64,000 bases of DNA from assembly GCF_001050235.1 (NCBI RefSeq), contig NZ_DF967972.1:2803901-2867900 (forward strand), in the 5' to 3' direction. The notes below the pieces were generated by a model. It ran no database searches, was not told the DNA's origin, and worked only from the letters and a program-made list of their open reading frames with translations. Every line of letters starts with the position of its first letter. Within the stretch, counting starts at the first letter, position 1. Made by a program: the position numbers and the translations under genes. Origin of the DNA: Longilinea arvoryzae (GTDB lineage: Bacteria; Chloroflexota; Anaerolineae; Anaerolineales; Anaerolineaceae). Positions 35,816 through 44,330 of this stretch are shown here, piece after piece.

Positions 35816-37573
35816 GTGGGGAAAAAACATAATCGAGCCGCTCTCCAATGGCGGTGTATGGACGTGCACCTGCACACGCCCGCTTCTACGGATTTTCAAC
35901 AACCCGAGGTCACCTACCTCGATGTATTACAGCGGGCTGAAGCTCGCGGTCTGGATATCATTGCGTTCACCGACCACAACACGGTTTCCGGTTACCGGCG
36001 TGTGTTGGACGAAATCCATCAACTGGAATTGCTGGAAAAGTTGAATCGCCTTTTGCCCGAAGAACGTAATCGGCTGAACGAATACCGGCGTCTTTTTTCC
36101 AAGATGCTGATCCTGCCAGGCTTCGAGTTTACAGCCACGTTTGGCTTCCATATCCTGGGAATCTTTCATCCCAACACCCCCATTCGCGATATCGAACACC
36201 TGCTCTTGAGTCTGAACATCCCATCCGACCATCTGGATGAGGGTTCGCAGACGGTTGGGGCGACGAGCGATGTGCTGACCGCCTACCGCCTGATCAACCA
36301 GGCCGGCGGTATCGTCATCGCCGCGCATGCCAACTCGAGCAACGGGGTAGCCATGCGCGGGTTTAGCTTCGGCGGCCAGACCAAGATTGCCTATACGCAG
36401 GATCCAAACCTGCACGCCCTCGAGGTCACCGATCTCGATCAAAAAGGGCCCCGTTCGACCGCCGATTTCTTCAACGGCACCAAGCCCGAATATCCACGCC
36501 GAATGCACTGCATTCAAGGTTCCGATTCCCACCGTCTGACGCCGGACGCCGCTCGCAAGAAGAACCTGAGCATCGGCGACCGCGCAACAGATGTTTTGTT
36601 GCCTGAACTGGATTTCGACGACCTGCGCGAATTGTTCGAAAGCAACGATTTCTCGCGCACGCGTCCACACCGCGTCAAAGAAGAACCGGCATTTGATTTC
36701 ATTCAGGCTGCCCGCGAAGAAGGCGCAAATATCATTCAGGATTTCCATGACAGCATGACGGTGCGTGGTGGAAAACTATATGAGATTCTGTCAGACGTGT
36801 GCGCGTTCGCCAATACCAACGGCGGCACATTGTACATCGGTATGCCGGACGATCCGCACAAGCCGGTGATCGGCGTTCCGGAGGGAGAACAAGCCGTTCA
36901 GGCGCTCGAAAAGGAGATCAATAACCGCATTAGCCCGCCGCTGAACTGCTCGATCGACCTGCATGATTACAAGGGCAAGAAACTGGTGCGCATTCTCATC
37001 CCCCGCGGAGATGATCCGCCCTATGCCGTCGATGACAATAAGGTCTACATCCGGGATGAAGCCGAAACCGGTCTGGCGGTACGGGATGAAATCGTAAATC
37101 TCGTGCTGCGCGGGAAAAACCAGGTCGCGGCAGCGCCGGCTATTCCGGCCACACCGACTGAGCCGGTCCACCCGAGCGAACAGGTCCAGGCCCCGGCCAG
37201 TATTCACCCGGCCGAAACAGAGAATCTGGATCCGCGCACCGGCGTCGAAGTGCTTCCGCCCGAAGAACGTCAGGGAACCCAATACTTCGCCATGCGCGAT
37301 CTTCGCAATGGTAACACGGTGAAAAACGTCACCCGCGCCTCAGCCCGTCGATTGTGGCATTATGCCATCACGCGTTACGCAGAGATCATCGGTTCGCTGG
37401 ACACGCTGTCGATCGATTGGCGTGGAAATTATGGCATGTTGAGCAGCTACAAGCAGAACAAAACGACTTTCTACGATTTCATCCAGCGCGACGGCAATCA
37501 TTACCGCTTCTTCTTTGGCGTGACTGAAGACGGTATCCATGGTCCCTGGAAGGTATTTTCCAAAGAGGATTGA
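35816..37573 (+). CDS. PHP phosphoesterase fused to AlbA_2-type domain
   Basis: A 585-residue protein. A PHP metal-dependent phosphoesterase domain (about residues 12-290) shows MDVHLHTP, FTDHNTVSGY, the GFEFTATFGFHILGIF metal strand, AAHANSS and GSDSH. An AlbA_2/Schlafen-like domain follows (about 310-435, FANTNGGTLYIG and VYIRDEAET). A proline-rich linker of about 60 residues leads to a C-terminal domain of about 90 residues without a known family. GTG 35816 is chosen because AGGAG lies 8 bases upstream. PHP domains act as nucleases or phosphatases and AlbA_2 domains often bind nucleic acid, so nucleic-acid processing is a reasonable inference. Confidence 0.85.
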   Translation: MGKKHNRAALQWRCMDVHLHTPASTDFQQPEVTYLDVLQRAEARGLDIIAFTDHNTVSGYRRVLDEIHQLELLEKLNRLLPEERNRLNEYRRLFSKMLILPGFEFTATFGFHILGIFHPNTPIRDIEHLLLSLNIPSDHLDEGSQTVGATSDVLTAYRLINQAGGIVIAAHANSSNGVAMRGFSFGGQTKIAYTQDPNLHALEVTDLDQKGPRSTADFFNGTKPEYPRRMHCIQGSDSHRLTPDAARKKNLSIGDRATDVLLPELDFDDLRELFESNDFSRTRPHRVKEEPAFDFIQAAREEGANIIQDFHDSMTVRGGKLYEILSDVCAFANTNGGTLYIGMPDDPHKPVIGVPEGEQAVQALEKEINNRISPPLNCSIDLHDYKGKKLVRILIPRGDDPPYAVDDNKVYIRDEAETGLAVRDEIVNLVLRGKNQVAAAPAIPATPTEPVHPSEQVQAPASIHPAETENLDPRTGVEVLPPEERQGTQYFAMRDLRNGNTVKNVTRASARRLWHYAITRYAEIIGSLDTLSIDWRGNYGMLSSYKQNKTTFYDFIQRDGNHYRFFFGVTEDGIHGPWKVFSKED

Positions 37574-37582
37574 GGTGATCTC

Positions 37583-38092
37583 ATGCGGTTTGGTGTTTTG
37601 ACTATCTCGGATCGATCATCGCAAGGCGTCCGTCCGGACGCTTCCGGCCCCGCCCTGCAGACTGCCGTCGAAAAACAAGGCTGGCAGGTCGTCAAGTATG
37701 CGATTATTCCCGATGACCTCACCACGATTTGCGTTACGCTGGCTTCGTGGTGCGATACTGGCGAGTACGACATTCTGTTGACCACCGGTGGAACTGGCTT
37801 CGCGCCGCGCGATGTGACACCGGAGGCGACTGTCCAGGTGGTCGACAAGCTAACTCCCGGCATCCCCGAGGCCATGCGCCAGGCCAGTCTGGCCGTCACC
37901 GAACATGCCATGCTGTCCAGAGCCGCAGCCGGAATCCGTGGCAAGACTTTAATCATCAATTTGCCCGGCAGCCCCAAAGCCGCCATTGAAAACTTTCACA
38001 CCATCTCGCCCGTATTGCAGCACGCGATCGATTTGATCCAGGGCAACCCCGAGTCCGAAGGCGAGCATTCGAAAGGTGATCGAAAGGCATAA
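37583..38092 (+). CDS. mogA: Molybdopterin adenylyltransferase
   Basis: A 169-residue MoaB/MogA-family protein that adenylates molybdopterin before molybdenum insertion. VLTISDRSSQG, LLTTGGTGFAPRDVTPEAT and NLPGSPKAA are the family motifs. It lies 9 bases after the PHP gene with GAGGTGAT upstream. It supplies the cofactor branch needed by the hydroxylases in the first 17 kb, though it is not part of that gene train. Confidence 0.94.
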   Translation: MRFGVLTISDRSSQGVRPDASGPALQTAVEKQGWQVVKYAIIPDDLTTICVTLASWCDTGEYDILLTTGGTGFAPRDVTPEATVQVVDKLTPGIPEAMRQASLAVTEHAMLSRAAAGIRGKTLIINLPGSPKAAIENFHTISPVLQHAIDLIQGNPESEGEHSKGDRKA

Positions 38093-38121
38093 GCCTTATC
38101 GATCCATTCCGTTCGATCGTG

Positions 38122-38150
38122 AACCGTCCGGGTAGGATTACCGGACGGTT
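38122..38150. terminator. Bidirectional hairpin between mogA and the DUF58 gene
   Basis: A perfect 10-base stem AACCGTCCGG/CCGGACGGTT with a 9-base loop, followed by a weak T-rich tail. The DUF58 stop codon (38138-38140) is in the loop, so the hairpin's right arm codes for the last residues of that protein. Confidence 0.7.
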
Positions 38151-39409
38151 TGTTCTAAAGCCGCTTTCAGATCGTCGCCAAGCTTGATGAGTTTCATGGG
38201 CACGCCGCGCGAAGCAAGTTCCAGCGCCGGATCCTGAGCAGGCGCTGAGCCGCCGAACGTCGCCGAATCGACCAATACCACAATGGGCCGGGTTCCACGG
38301 CGTTGTAATTCCTCGATGGCCAGCAGGATCGAACTCGATGCCTTTGTAGTAATCAAGATCACGGAGCTTCCGCGCATCAATTGGGATGCCTGGCTTTGCA
38401 CCAGAGCCTCGAGTGGAAGCTGGCCTTCGCAATCGATAAAGGCGAGCATTTCCAGAATCTTGCTCAATTGACGTTCGCCGCGACTCGCCTGCAGCACTGC
38501 GAAGGCATGGCCCGCGGCTGCAAACCCGACGGACCGTCCCTGTTGGATGAAATACGCTGCGATGGATGCGGCTGCGCTGACCGCGTACTCGAAAGTGTGT
38601 GGCGGGATGGTCACATGGTGGCGTGCATTCCACAGCCAGAAGGGGTCGTTTTCGTCTTTCGTGGCTGTTAAGGTTCCTGAATGAATGGTCTTCAAACCAT
38701 CCAGGAAGATCCAGATATCCGCCTGGGGATCCTGTTCGAATTCTTTGACCATCAACTGGTCCCGGCGAGCCGTCGATTTCCAATGGATCCGGTTGAGAGA
38801 ATCACCCGGCGCATATTCGCGGATACCCGCGGCGTACGGGGTTACTTCGACTGTCTTCTTCCGTAGCGCCTGCCCGCCAGCCAACAGCCCGACCGGCGTG
38901 TAAAAATGGTTGAGCTCGACGAAATAAGGCAAGACTTCCAGTTTTTTTGTGCTTTGAAATGTGGTCCGATAAAGAAACAGGCCGAAAGGATCACCGGATG
39001 AAACGATGGTCGGACCCAGGTCGAAAGCGCCGCGGTGCGTCAGCAGGGTTCGGGCAATATAAGATCGTGAACGGCCAGGCCCGATCATGGATAGAACCCG
39101 CGAACCGCTGTTTCCGGGCAGTTCGGAAGCATCCTTTAATTCGAACCAGATGCGCGCCCAATGGGATTGATTGGTGATTTCAAAGCGTTCTTCGAAGAGT
39201 TGGCCCAACTGCATTCTGAAGACGCGCGCGACCCGGCGAATGGTGACCCGCCGGATCGAGAATACCGCCCATAGCCAGCAAACCACCAACACCAGCCCGA
39301 TGAGCACAGCGAGGCGTTGATAGACAACGCTTTGTGGCGTGTAATAGGCCGCCGCAAGGCTGGCAATGAGGATGATCACGACTACCCAGAACGCACGTCT
39401 GACAGCCAT
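38138..39409 (-). CDS. DUF58 membrane protein with vWA-like domain
   Basis: A 423-residue DUF58 protein. Two N-terminal helices (about residues 5-25 and 33-52) are followed by a beta-rich domain. The DUF58 core at about 200-225 has REYAPGDSLNRIHWKSTARR, and a vWA-like fold follows to the end. DUF58 genes usually pair with MoxR ATPases, as here (gap of 3 bases), in systems that insert metals or assemble complexes. The specific client is unknown. Confidence 0.92.
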   Translation of the reverse strand: MAVRRAFWVVVIILIASLAAAYYTPQSVVYQRLAVLIGLVLVVCWLWAVFSIRRVTIRRVARVFRMQLGQLFEERFEITNQSHWARIWFELKDASELPGNSGSRVLSMIGPGRSRSYIARTLLTHRGAFDLGPTIVSSGDPFGLFLYRTTFQSTKKLEVLPYFVELNHFYTPVGLLAGGQALRKKTVEVTPYAAGIREYAPGDSLNRIHWKSTARRDQLMVKEFEQDPQADIWIFLDGLKTIHSGTLTATKDENDPFWLWNARHHVTIPPHTFEYAVSAAASIAAYFIQQGRSVGFAAAGHAFAVLQASRGERQLSKILEMLAFIDCEGQLPLEALVQSQASQLMRGSSVILITTKASSSILLAIEELQRRGTRPIVVLVDSATFGGSAPAQDPALELASRGVPMKLIKLGDDLKAALEQTVR

Positions 39410-39412
39410 GAA

Positions 39413-40384
39413 TCAGTTAGCAACCTCTGAAAAAGATCCGCCCGGGACAGCGATGGTGTGCAGTAATTCGTTCACAACCTGATCTGCGCCCAGATTCTTC
39501 ATCCGCGCTGCGGCCTGAATGACCATTCGATGCGCCAGGATAAAAGGCGCGAGGTACTTGATATCATCCGGCAGGACATAATCCCGGCCCCGGATGGCCG
39601 CCATGGCCTGACCGGCGCGGAACAACCCCAGGCTCCCGCGCGGACTGGATCCCAGGTAAACATCCGAACTCTCGCGAGTGGATCGGGTTAGCTCGACGAT
39701 ATAGCGTTTGACGGCGTCCGCCACATAAACATGTTTCGTGGCTTCCTGCATCTGGCGCATCTCATCGAGCGTCGTCACTGGTTCGAGGTCCAGGATGGGA
39801 TGCCGCAATTGCTGCAGTTCCAAAACCCGGATTTCGTCCGCTAAATTTGGGTATCCCAACTTCAGGCGAAGCAAAAAGCGGTCCAATTGAGCTTCCGGTA
39901 ACGGGAACGTGCCTTCATACTCGATCGGGTTTTGGGTCGCCAGAATCATGAACGGGTCCGGCAACCGATGAGTGAGACCGTCAACCGTGACCTGGCGCTC
40001 TTCCATGGATTCCAGCAAGGCGGATTGCGTTTTTGGCGTCGCGCGATTGATTTCATCCGCCAGAACGATATTCGCCATCACCGGCCCGGGCCGAAATTCG
40101 AATTCACGGCTGACCTGGTTGAAAATCGAAACGCCTGTCACATCACTGGGCAGCATGTCAGGTGTAAATTGAATGCGGCTGAAGGAGCAGCCCAGCGAAC
40201 GCGCCAGGCTGCGCGCCAGAACCGTTTTTCCAACACCGGGAACATCATCGATCAGGATGTGCCCCTGGCATAACAGACCAATAACCACCAGCTCGAGCGC
40301 GGGTTGTTTTCCGACGATCACTTTTTCGAGATTCTTGATGATTTTGCTCGAGTACGTTTGAATATCGAGGATCGAAACTTCCAT
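39413..40384 (-). CDS. MoxR-family AAA+ ATPase
   Basis: A 323-residue MoxR ATPase. Walker A is GVGKT (residues 50-54) after ILIDDVP, Walker B is [11 protein letters not shown] with Asp110 and Glu111, and sensor and arginine-finger regions follow ([26 protein letters not shown]). It probably remodels a vWA-domain partner, most simply the DUF58 protein downstream. AGGAG precedes ATG 40384. The gene follows the YfhO-like gene after 12 bases. Confidence 0.95.
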   Translation of the reverse strand: MEVSILDIQTYSSKIIKNLEKVIVGKQPALELVVIGLLCQGHILIDDVPGVGKTVLARSLARSLGCSFSRIQFTPDMLPSDVTGVSIFNQVSREFEFRPGPVMANIVLADEINRATPKTQSALLESMEERQVTVDGLTHRLPDPFMILATQNPIEYEGTFPLPEAQLDRFLLRLKLGYPNLADEIRVLELQQLRHPILDLEPVTTLDEMRQMQEATKHVYVADAVKRYIVELTRSTRESSDVYLGSSPRGSLGLFRAGQAMAAIRGRDYVLPDDIKYLAPFILAHRMVIQAAARMKNLGADQVVNELLHTIAVPGGSFSEVAN

Positions 40385-40396
40385 TGGAACTCCTGT

Positions 40397-42703
40397 TTAT
40401 TGCGTCGGGTGTTTTCGTCCAAGGAAAAACAATATTACAGCCATCATCAGGCCGATCAGGCTGAGTACGAACGAAGGCCAGAACCACGCGGGCCGGTATG
40501 TGATGATGATCGTGTGTCTCCCGGCTTGAAGGGGTAAACCACGAAAAGCATAATTCGCTTTCGCGAGCTCAACCGTTTGCCCATCGATATCAGCCTGCCA
40601 TCCAGGATACCAGATATCCGCCATGGTTAACCAGCCAGCCCGGTTAACTTCGACATCCAGCACAATCCGGGTCGCCTGGTCTAATTGTATACTGATTTTA
40701 TCATCCGATTGCAAATCGCAGTTTACGCCAGCATCTCCGCTCCCCTCGATGACGATCCGGTCGATCCCATCCTGAATGACCCTTTGGGTTTCGTTCCAGG
40801 ATTCGTCCGCGTTATCTGTAAATATCGCGCATGGATAAAATCGGAATCGTTCAGCCCCGGCAAGGGGTTGAACAGCGTAGGTATGCTCCTCTGGTTGAGT
40901 GACCGCCTCGACCCGATCGACTCCCATGGTTTTGAGCCAGGGAATCCGGTTTTCGGCCGAAAGAGTGGATACGTAAAGCATCCAATTCTCATAGCGCGCT
41001 GGTCGGAGCGGGTCGAAATTATTGGCCGAGGATTGGCCGTCCAGAATATTCAAGTTCGGAATTTGCGCCTGGCGCACTGCGTTCCAACTCTCTTGCTGCC
41101 GATAATCTGAAAAACGCAGGAAGCGCCCAAACTTCAGATCATATTCGCTTTTATCATCCAGGTAGAGCCTTCCCTCGGAAGGTGCACCGGTCTGAGCCGC
41201 GTCGCTGTAGAACTGCATGCTCGTGGCAGGATTTTGCCCGTATCCAGCGGCTGCCAGGTCCATGCCGACGAAGAGGGCCACCCACCACGCCCAACGCTGA
41301 TGCGCCGGCGATGTCACCTCTAGGGGTTGTTTCAAGGCCAACCAGGCGACCAACAGTCCCAACAGAGCCGCGAGAATGGTCGAATAGATAAAGCTGCTCT
41401 TGATCGATGGGATCATAAACCAGGTCATGCCGGCGCCAAAAATAACAGCCATCAAAATCGGAATGGTTTTTCGCAATCCCTTCAGGGCTTTCCCGGATGG
41501 GCGCCGACAGTTTTCGATGCCATATGCAGCCAGCAAGCTCAACGAAATCACCGGCCAGATCATATAGCGCGCCGGCGCCTGAAACATATCGAAGGTTGGG
41601 ATATGCCGGTATAAGAACGGGAAGACCGGCGTGTTCTTCCCAAGCGCGAGAATCGCGCCCACCAGCGCCATCGCCCACAGCAAACGCAGGCGTGGTTGTC
41701 GGGAAGGCGCTTCACCAGTTCGTTTCCAAACCATCCTCAAGGTCGAAAACGCCAACCCGACCGGCAGCAGGCCAATATAGATAGCGTCCTCCCAGTAACT
41801 GGCGTATCCCCAGTAATCGCCATATGCCGGATTGCCAAAAAAGGAGGGGGCAATCAGCGTCAGAAACCGCCACGGCCAGAACGAATAGGTCATGGCAAAA
41901 TCATAACTGACTGCCGAGGCGCGCTGGGACTGCTGTAGCAATTCGAAAGTCGGGATCAATTGGGCGCTGGCGATGACTGCCCCAAGCGCCATGCCAAGCG
42001 CCGTCTGACCGGCCAGAGCCGCAGCACCCCGCCATCCGCGCCCCGCCCAACCCGCCGTGACCGACCAAATTCCGGCGAAGAGCAGGCTGTACCAGGTGAT
42101 CTGGGCATGCCCGCTCAGCAATTGTAAACCAACGCACAGCGCCAATCCGCCGAGTCGACCGGCTCGGCGCCGCGCCGTCGTTTCCATGGCGAGCTTTTCG
42201 ATGAGAAGAAGGATCCACGGCAGCCAGGCAGCGCTCCAGATCATGCTGAAAAAACCGGCTCGCGCCACCAGATATTCGCTCATCGAAAAAGCCAGACCGG
42301 CGACCACTTGAGCCAGCTCGCCCAGGCCTAGCTGTTTTACCAGACAAGCGGTTCCGTACCCGGCCCAGGCTAAATGGGCCACCAGCAGCAAGGTATGTCC
42401 CCAGGCCATCCAGGGCGTGCCCCCGATGGCTTGCAGCAGGTATAACAGCCAGCCCGGGGGATAATACAGGGCCAGTTGATAATTCGCCAGCAGCGGCGCT
42501 CCCATGCCGTTCAACGGATTCCACAACGGCCATAACCCGCTGCGAATCTGTTCCCAGGCCAGCATGCGCCAGGGAATGAACTGCAGAGCCGGTGTTCCCC
42601 AGACCAGGGCCTTACCGCTTAACAGCGTCGGCGCAAACAACAGGAACGGGAAAAACCAGAGCAGGTGATAAAGGGAGCGAGCTCGCCGGAAGGTGAAACG
42701 CAT
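40397..42703 (-). CDS. YfhO-like polytopic membrane protein (copy 1)
   Basis: A 768-residue protein with about 12 helices in its first 480 residues and a large extracytoplasmic domain, then a final helix near the end. YfhO-type features include WNPLNGMGAPLLANYQ, YYPPGWL and the C-terminal DIWYPGWQADIDG block. YfhO proteins resemble GT-C glycosyltransferases and in some bacteria glycosylate lipoteichoic acid, so a sugar transfer from a polyprenol carrier is the best guess. It is a paralogue of the gene at 44311-46437; the C-terminal YPGWQA-DGQ block is shared. Confidence 0.85.
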   Translation of the reverse strand: MRFTFRRARSLYHLLWFFPFLLFAPTLLSGKALVWGTPALQFIPWRMLAWEQIRSGLWPLWNPLNGMGAPLLANYQLALYYPPGWLLYLLQAIGGTPWMAWGHTLLLVAHLAWAGYGTACLVKQLGLGELAQVVAGLAFSMSEYLVARAGFFSMIWSAAWLPWILLLIEKLAMETTARRRAGRLGGLALCVGLQLLSGHAQITWYSLLFAGIWSVTAGWAGRGWRGAAALAGQTALGMALGAVIASAQLIPTFELLQQSQRASAVSYDFAMTYSFWPWRFLTLIAPSFFGNPAYGDYWGYASYWEDAIYIGLLPVGLAFSTLRMVWKRTGEAPSRQPRLRLLWAMALVGAILALGKNTPVFPFLYRHIPTFDMFQAPARYMIWPVISLSLLAAYGIENCRRPSGKALKGLRKTIPILMAVIFGAGMTWFMIPSIKSSFIYSTILAALLGLLVAWLALKQPLEVTSPAHQRWAWWVALFVGMDLAAAGYGQNPATSMQFYSDAAQTGAPSEGRLYLDDKSEYDLKFGRFLRFSDYRQQESWNAVRQAQIPNLNILDGQSSANNFDPLRPARYENWMLYVSTLSAENRIPWLKTMGVDRVEAVTQPEEHTYAVQPLAGAERFRFYPCAIFTDNADESWNETQRVIQDGIDRIVIEGSGDAGVNCDLQSDDKISIQLDQATRIVLDVEVNRAGWLTMADIWYPGWQADIDGQTVELAKANYAFRGLPLQAGRHTIIITYRPAWFWPSFVLSLIGLMMAVILFFLGRKHPTQ

Positions 42704-42707
42704 CTTG

Positions 42708-44330
42708 TTATTGAGTATCCTGAACCTGATAAATTGTATAACCGTCTTTGGAATAAATCGCTCGCAAGGTGGCTAGTTTATCCAGAGTCTCACTCCCCTG
42801 ATCCGGATCATTTGCCTCGGACAACACGTATTGAACGCCTTGATCCTTGAGAAATGCGATGCGCTGCGAGTCGGTCTCGCCCTTCGAGAAGAAGGCATCC
42901 ACCTGCGGCTCGAGGGCGGCCAGATTTATGCTTTCAGGACCGTGCCCAATCACGACCCGCACCGGTGCCCAGGCCGGCAGGGAATTTCCAATCCGGTACG
43001 TACTTAATACGGTCGAAAATGGCGTCACCTTTTCCGCCAGATATTCATAGGCGGCTGTTTTCGCCATGGGTTGAAACAGCGGTTCCGCCGGAGTGGAAAC
43101 GGCCCAGATCGATCCCGAATAGAACAGGAGCGTGGACAGAAAACCGCTCGCCAGAACTGCCAGGGCTGGTCTCTGCCATTTGCGTTTGATTCCATCGATC
43201 GCGTAGATCGCGAGAATGATCCACGCGACCCAAACCCCTTCCGGTAGACGGCGCTGCAGGGGATATGGGAAGTAAGCCAGTAACGGAAAAATCAAAACCC
43301 AGGCGACCGGAAACGACCAGATCCATTCGCCGCTCTTCAGGGCCTTGAACATACCCCAGACGGCCAGAGGCAGCGCGACTCCAAAGGCCAGCAGATAATC
43401 GGTTGGCGGTGGCGAAAGGATCAGATTTTGCTGGGACCAGCCCTTCAAGAATGGATCCAGGCTGAAGGAAAGATAATTATAGATGACCATGGGTGAAGAG
43501 ACCAAAACCATTCCGCAGGCCGTCCACGCCTGACCATACCAACGACTGAGTCCGAGTTGTATTTCCACTTTCGGCCTTCGCCGGGTTCGAACCCGAATCC
43601 AATCCAAAGCCAGCCCCGCCCCAATGACCGCCCAGACGGAAAGGATGGTCAACGGCTGCATGAAACCCAGGATCAGCCAGTAAATCCCTGACTTCAATCC
43701 ATTCAGAAACGGTTTTTCACCGGTTTGCTTGAGGAATCCAGCCAGCCCCCATAGGAGTAATGCACGCGCGACGGCCAGATGGGGCAGTCCGAATACTCCG
43801 AGAAAGCCAAAGGTCTCCGGAGAATAAAATTCCAACGGAAGTTGTTCGTACCCACCGGATTTCAATCCGAAAATGGACAACCATCCCAGACCACCGCCAA
43901 AGGTTGCCAGCGCCACGGCCCACCGCTGCCAGCGTTCGTCCCGCAGAAACAGCCGGCAGAAATCGTAGGTTGCGAAAACATACAGGACAATGCCAACCGC
44001 GCGAAAAAGATGGAAGAGGACAACCAGTTGCAGGTGCAGCGCCTTTCCGCCGGCCAATTTTCCAAGGAGAATATACGGCAGGAATCCCAGAAAACCATTT
44101 TGGGGCTGGTTCGTGTACGGGGTTCGGAAGAGCCAATCGCCGGCGCTGCCGGCCAACATTTTGGCAATGTATGAATTGCCATCCTCGACCCCGAAAACGA
44201 ACCCGGAAAATTCCCAACCGGAACCCTGCCGTGCAAAGCCAATCAGGTAGGGAAGGGTGGTCGCCAGGATGGTCAGGAGGGCAAATCCCCACAGCCAGCG
44301 TTTCAAAGGCCTACTCTCGCGAACCGGCAT
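42708..44330 (-). CDS. Polytopic membrane protein, partner of YfhO-like protein (copy 1)
   Basis: A 540-residue protein with about 11 helices and a C-terminal soluble tail of about 110 residues. I recognise no named family; the overall layout resembles GT-C glycosyltransferases. It is homologous to the gene at 46434-47954: both have an N-S/T-Y-I/L-A-K-M segment near residue 52 (NSYIAKM here) and a tail ending in a G-V-x-Y/W-I/V-L strand. It overlaps the YfhO-like gene upstream by 20 bases and is 4 bases from the one downstream. Confidence 0.78.
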   Translation of the reverse strand: MPVRESRPLKRWLWGFALLTILATTLPYLIGFARQGSGWEFSGFVFGVEDGNSYIAKMLAGSAGDWLFRTPYTNQPQNGFLGFLPYILLGKLAGGKALHLQLVVLFHLFRAVGIVLYVFATYDFCRLFLRDERWQRWAVALATFGGGLGWLSIFGLKSGGYEQLPLEFYSPETFGFLGVFGLPHLAVARALLLWGLAGFLKQTGEKPFLNGLKSGIYWLILGFMQPLTILSVWAVIGAGLALDWIRVRTRRRPKVEIQLGLSRWYGQAWTACGMVLVSSPMVIYNYLSFSLDPFLKGWSQQNLILSPPPTDYLLAFGVALPLAVWGMFKALKSGEWIWSFPVAWVLIFPLLAYFPYPLQRRLPEGVWVAWIILAIYAIDGIKRKWQRPALAVLASGFLSTLLFYSGSIWAVSTPAEPLFQPMAKTAAYEYLAEKVTPFSTVLSTYRIGNSLPAWAPVRVVIGHGPESINLAALEPQVDAFFSKGETDSQRIAFLKDQGVQYVLSEANDPDQGSETLDKLATLRAIYSKDGYTIYQVQDTQ

